From: an uncultured Lachnoanaerobaculum sp. | GTDB taxonomy: Bacteria; Bacillota; Clostridia; Lachnospirales; Lachnospiraceae | Length of the DNA: 8,140 nucleotides | Assembly (NCBI GenBank): GCA_937925515.1 | Contig: CALALP010000053.1 | Coordinates: forward strand, 1-8,140 | Direction of reading: 5' to 3' | Shown here: positions 6,894-8,140 of the stretch, piece after piece | Numbering within the stretch: position 1 is the stretch's first letter | Layout: every line of letters starts with the position of its first letter | Notes under the pieces: generated by a model | Seen by the model: the letters and a program-made list of their open reading frames with translations, nothing else | The model's database searches: none | What the model was told of the DNA's origin: nothing | Position numbers and translations under genes: made by a program

Positions 6894-7585
6894 AAGGTCA
6901 TATTCATACACTGCTTAAATATTCTTGAAAAGTGAAACTTTGAAAAACCTGTAACTTCTGCTGTTTCCTCAAGTGTAATTGCTCTTGTAAAATTCTCATT
7001 TATAAACTTACAAGATTTCATTATTGTATCCATATATTCTTTTTTCTTTAATGGGTCATTATCTACTACAACTATATTTGCCTTTCTACCCCATATCGCA
7101 TTTCTACCTAAAAATACAAATATTTCTATTATTCTTGCATATATTGCCGCCTCAAAAAATGTCTTTTCTTGGTCATACTCAACAGCTATTGCGTCCATTT
7201 GTTTTTTGACAAAACTATAAATTCTCTCGCTGTCATTTTTTTCACTAAGATATATATAATTAGGAAGTAGATTAAATAAGGTTTCCATTCCCTTAAGTGA
7301 GTAAAGTAAGTAGTCTGAAAATTGCAATATAATTCTCTCCCCATATTCAGGTGCTTTAAGAGAATGTAGTACGCCTGAGTTAATTATAAAAATATCTCCC
7401 TCATCTAAAATATATTCCTTTTTCTCAACTATCACTTTGTATTTATTTTCTTTAGGCATTATTATTTCTACTGCTGTATGCCAATGTTCAGGATAATCTT
7501 CATTTTCATCATTATAAAAAAGACGTATCCCCATAGAGTTCCTAAAATTTATTATTTCATGATTACCTTCAAGTATTTCTATCAT
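6770..7585 (-). CDS. AraC-family transcription regulator, C-terminus replaced by the inversion
   Basis: Residues 1-254 belong to an AraC/XylS activator with a cupin sensor domain. HWHTAVE (34-40, His34/His36/Glu40) and GVLH (His74) form a cupin-like metal or ligand motif. A helical linker follows, then the first helix-turn-helix (ITLEETAEVTGFSKFHFSRIFKQ, 203-225) and the connecting helix FYEYLNNRRVSKAEELL. Homology ends at MSI (254). The last 17 codons, 6823-6770, are antisense to GH2 and encode an unrelated tail. The second helix-turn-helix is missing here and lies at 4648-4764, so the 271-residue product should bind DNA poorly or not at all. The ATG at 7585 is preceded by AGGAAA. In the ancestral order this gene led the esterase-GH2-transport operon and was presumably its sugar-responsive activator. 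The 3' end overlaps the GH2 N-terminal frame tail to tail by 124 bp. Confidence 0.88.
   Translation of the reverse strand: MIEILEGNHEIINFRNSMGIRLFYNDENEDYPEHWHTAVEIIMPKENKYKVIVEKKEYILDEGDIFIINSGVLHSLKAPEYGERIILQFSDYLLYSLKGMETLFNLLPNYIYLSEKNDSERIYSFVKKQMDAIAVEYDQEKTFFEAAIYARIIEIFVFLGRNAIWGRKANIVVVDNDPLKKKEYMDTIMKSCKFINENFTRAITLEETAEVTGFSKFHFSRIFKQCMNMTFYEYLNNRRVSKAEELLGRTDMSISFSPGFKNFVISTSNVE
6825..6838 (-). repeat. Right breakpoint site of the inversion (imperfect inverted repeat)
   Basis: On the minus strand this reads ACTGACATGAGTAT, matching the left site at 4636-4649 at 10 of 14 positions. It codes TDMS and the start of the next codon in araC. The crossover ATA (6825-6827) is also Ile114 of GH2. 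Confidence 0.55.
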
Positions 7586-7599
7586 CTTTAGTTTCCTGT

Positions 7600-7629
7600 A
7601 CTATATAAAATCCCCACTCTCCTTTTCAA
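7600..7629 (-). promoter_or_regulatory. Candidate promoter of the AraC gene
   Basis: On the minus strand TTGAAA (7629-7624) is followed after 16 bases by TATATA (7607-7602), or after 18 by TATAGT (7605-7600). Either fits a vegetative promoter and would give a very short leader before the ATG at 7585. In the ancestral order it could have driven the whole operon. Confidence 0.45.
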
Positions 7630-7648
7630 ACTCTAATTTTCCCCCATA

Positions 7649-7660
7649 TTTACATGTAAA
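7649..7660. promoter_or_regulatory. 12-bp perfect palindrome between divergent genes, possible operator
   Basis: TTTACATGTAAA is its own reverse complement. It lies between araC and the nitroreductase gene and overlaps the -35 box of the latter's likely promoter. A dimeric regulator could bind it. AraC-type sites are usually direct repeats, so another protein, or chance in AT-rich DNA, is possible. Confidence 0.35.
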
Positions 7661-7677
7661 ACTAAATACGCTATACT
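7649..7677 (+). promoter_or_regulatory. Likely sigma-70-type promoter of the nitroreductase
   Basis: TTTACA (7649-7654), a 17-base spacer and TATACT (7672-7677) lie 38 bp before the ATG. Each box differs from consensus at one position. Confidence 0.6.
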
Positions 7678-7702
7678 ATTTGTATAATTATAACATATTT
7701 TT

Positions 7703-7710
7703 AAGGAGGT
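7703..7710 (+). promoter_or_regulatory. Strong ribosome binding site of the nitroreductase
   Basis: AAGGAGGT lies five bases before the ATG at 7716 and fixes the start. Confidence 0.8.
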
Positions 7711-7715
7711 AATAT

Positions 7716-8129
7716 ATGAATTTTTTAGATTTAGCTAAGGCAAGATATTCAGTACGTTCTTTTAAAGATACTCCTATAACAACAGAGGAACTTGACAAGA
7801 TTTTAGAGGCAGGAAGAGTTGCACCGTCTGCAAAAAATATACAATCCCATAGAATATATGTGCTCCAGAGCAAGGAGGCACTTGATAAGATAAATGCTGT
7901 ATGCTCATGTATTTTCGGTGCAAAAACTGTATTTTTACTTTGTTATGATGATGATGAGGTTTGGAAAAATACATTTGACAAGAGTATTAATTCAGGGGAT
8001 ATAGATGTAAGTATTGTATGTACACACATGATGTTACAAGCTAAAGAACTTGGCATTGGTTCTTGTTGGGTAGGAAGATTTGACCGAGCCTGTGAAATTT
8101 TTTCTGTAAATTTGCCTTCTATGGTATAA
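7716..8129 (+). CDS. Nitroreductase-family FMN oxidoreductase, possibly cut short
   Basis: A small flavin-dependent reductase that would use NAD(P)H to reduce nitro compounds or quinones. The N-terminal FMN-phosphate motif is RYSVRSF (10-16). It is followed by VAPSAKNIQSHRIYVL (35-50), FGAKTVFLLCYD (67-78), the helix VSIVCTHMMLQAKELGIG and SCWVG (116-120). The frame ends after NLPSMV at 137 residues, while relatives usually run to about 165-175, with a further strand containing a (L)LGYP-like motif. After the TAA the same frame reads NVLD up to the window edge, which could be the start of that strand, so the stop may be a mutation. The gene has its own promoter and ribosome binding site, diverges from araC and need not belong to the sugar operon. 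Confidence 0.8.
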   Translation: MNFLDLAKARYSVRSFKDTPITTEELDKILEAGRVAPSAKNIQSHRIYVLQSKEALDKINAVCSCIFGAKTVFLLCYDDDEVWKNTFDKSINSGDIDVSIVCTHMMLQAKELGIGSCWVGRFDRACEIFSVNLPSMV

Positions 8130-8140
8130 AATGTACTTGA

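Noticed and set aside
7024..7209. Plus-strand frame inside araC
   Set aside because: Antisense to the conserved AraC sequence, with no start signal.
7688..7974. Two minus-strand frames inside the nitroreductase region
   Set aside because: Both are antisense to the nitroreductase; one runs over its promoter and ribosome binding site.
1..8140. CRISPR array, tRNA or rRNA genes
   Set aside because: No regularly spaced repeats and no cloverleaf or rRNA-like sequence were seen on either strand.

Overview
The window is AT-rich, with strong AAGGAG-type ribosome binding sites. Its protein families are an LplA-like sugar-binding protein, a cupin-type AraC regulator, a cytoplasmic sialate O-acetylesterase-like enzyme, a long multi-domain GH2 glycosidase and a small nitroreductase. 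Together these suggest a low-GC Firmicute, most likely a clostridium of the Lachnospiraceae type. I cannot name a genus.

Layout from left to right. A TnpB-like transposon gene on the minus strand runs off the left edge (1-402). Then come a hairpin terminator (599-642) and the C-terminal half of an ABC sugar-binding protein (673-1521, minus). The catalytic body and C-terminus of a GH2 glycosidase follow (1569-4649, minus), split by an in-frame TAG at 2556. Next is the orphan C-terminal tail of an AraC regulator on the plus strand (4648-4764) and a 145-bp palindromic repeat element (4806-4950). The esterase gene is intact (4954-6489, plus) and is translationally coupled to the N-terminus of a GH2 protein (6486-6827, plus). 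The rest of the AraC gene is on the minus strand (6827-7585). A divergent nitroreductase (7716-8129, plus) closes the window.

The main result is that these pieces fit together. The orphan AraC tail is the missing end of the AraC gene 2 kb away. The GH2 N-terminus is the missing start of the GH2 body 2 kb away. Both joins work to the codon if the segment from about 4650 to 6824 is flipped. The window therefore contains a reciprocal inversion of about 2,175 bp whose two breakpoints lie inside two coding sequences. Flipped back, all genes from AraC to the binding protein point the same way on the minus strand: araC (291 codons), esterase, GH2 (1,139 codons counting the TAG), binding protein. That is a coherent operon for uptake, deacetylation and hydrolysis of an acetylated oligosaccharide.

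The locus also carries damage that the inversion does not explain: the TAG inside GH2, loss of the front half of the binding protein, and possibly an early stop in the nitroreductase. Two readings remain open. The inversion may be one more step in decay of the locus, or a rarely flipping switch may have been caught in its off state. The breakpoint repeats are short (10 of 14 positions identical) and no recombinase gene is visible, so I favour a one-off inversion without excluding a switch.
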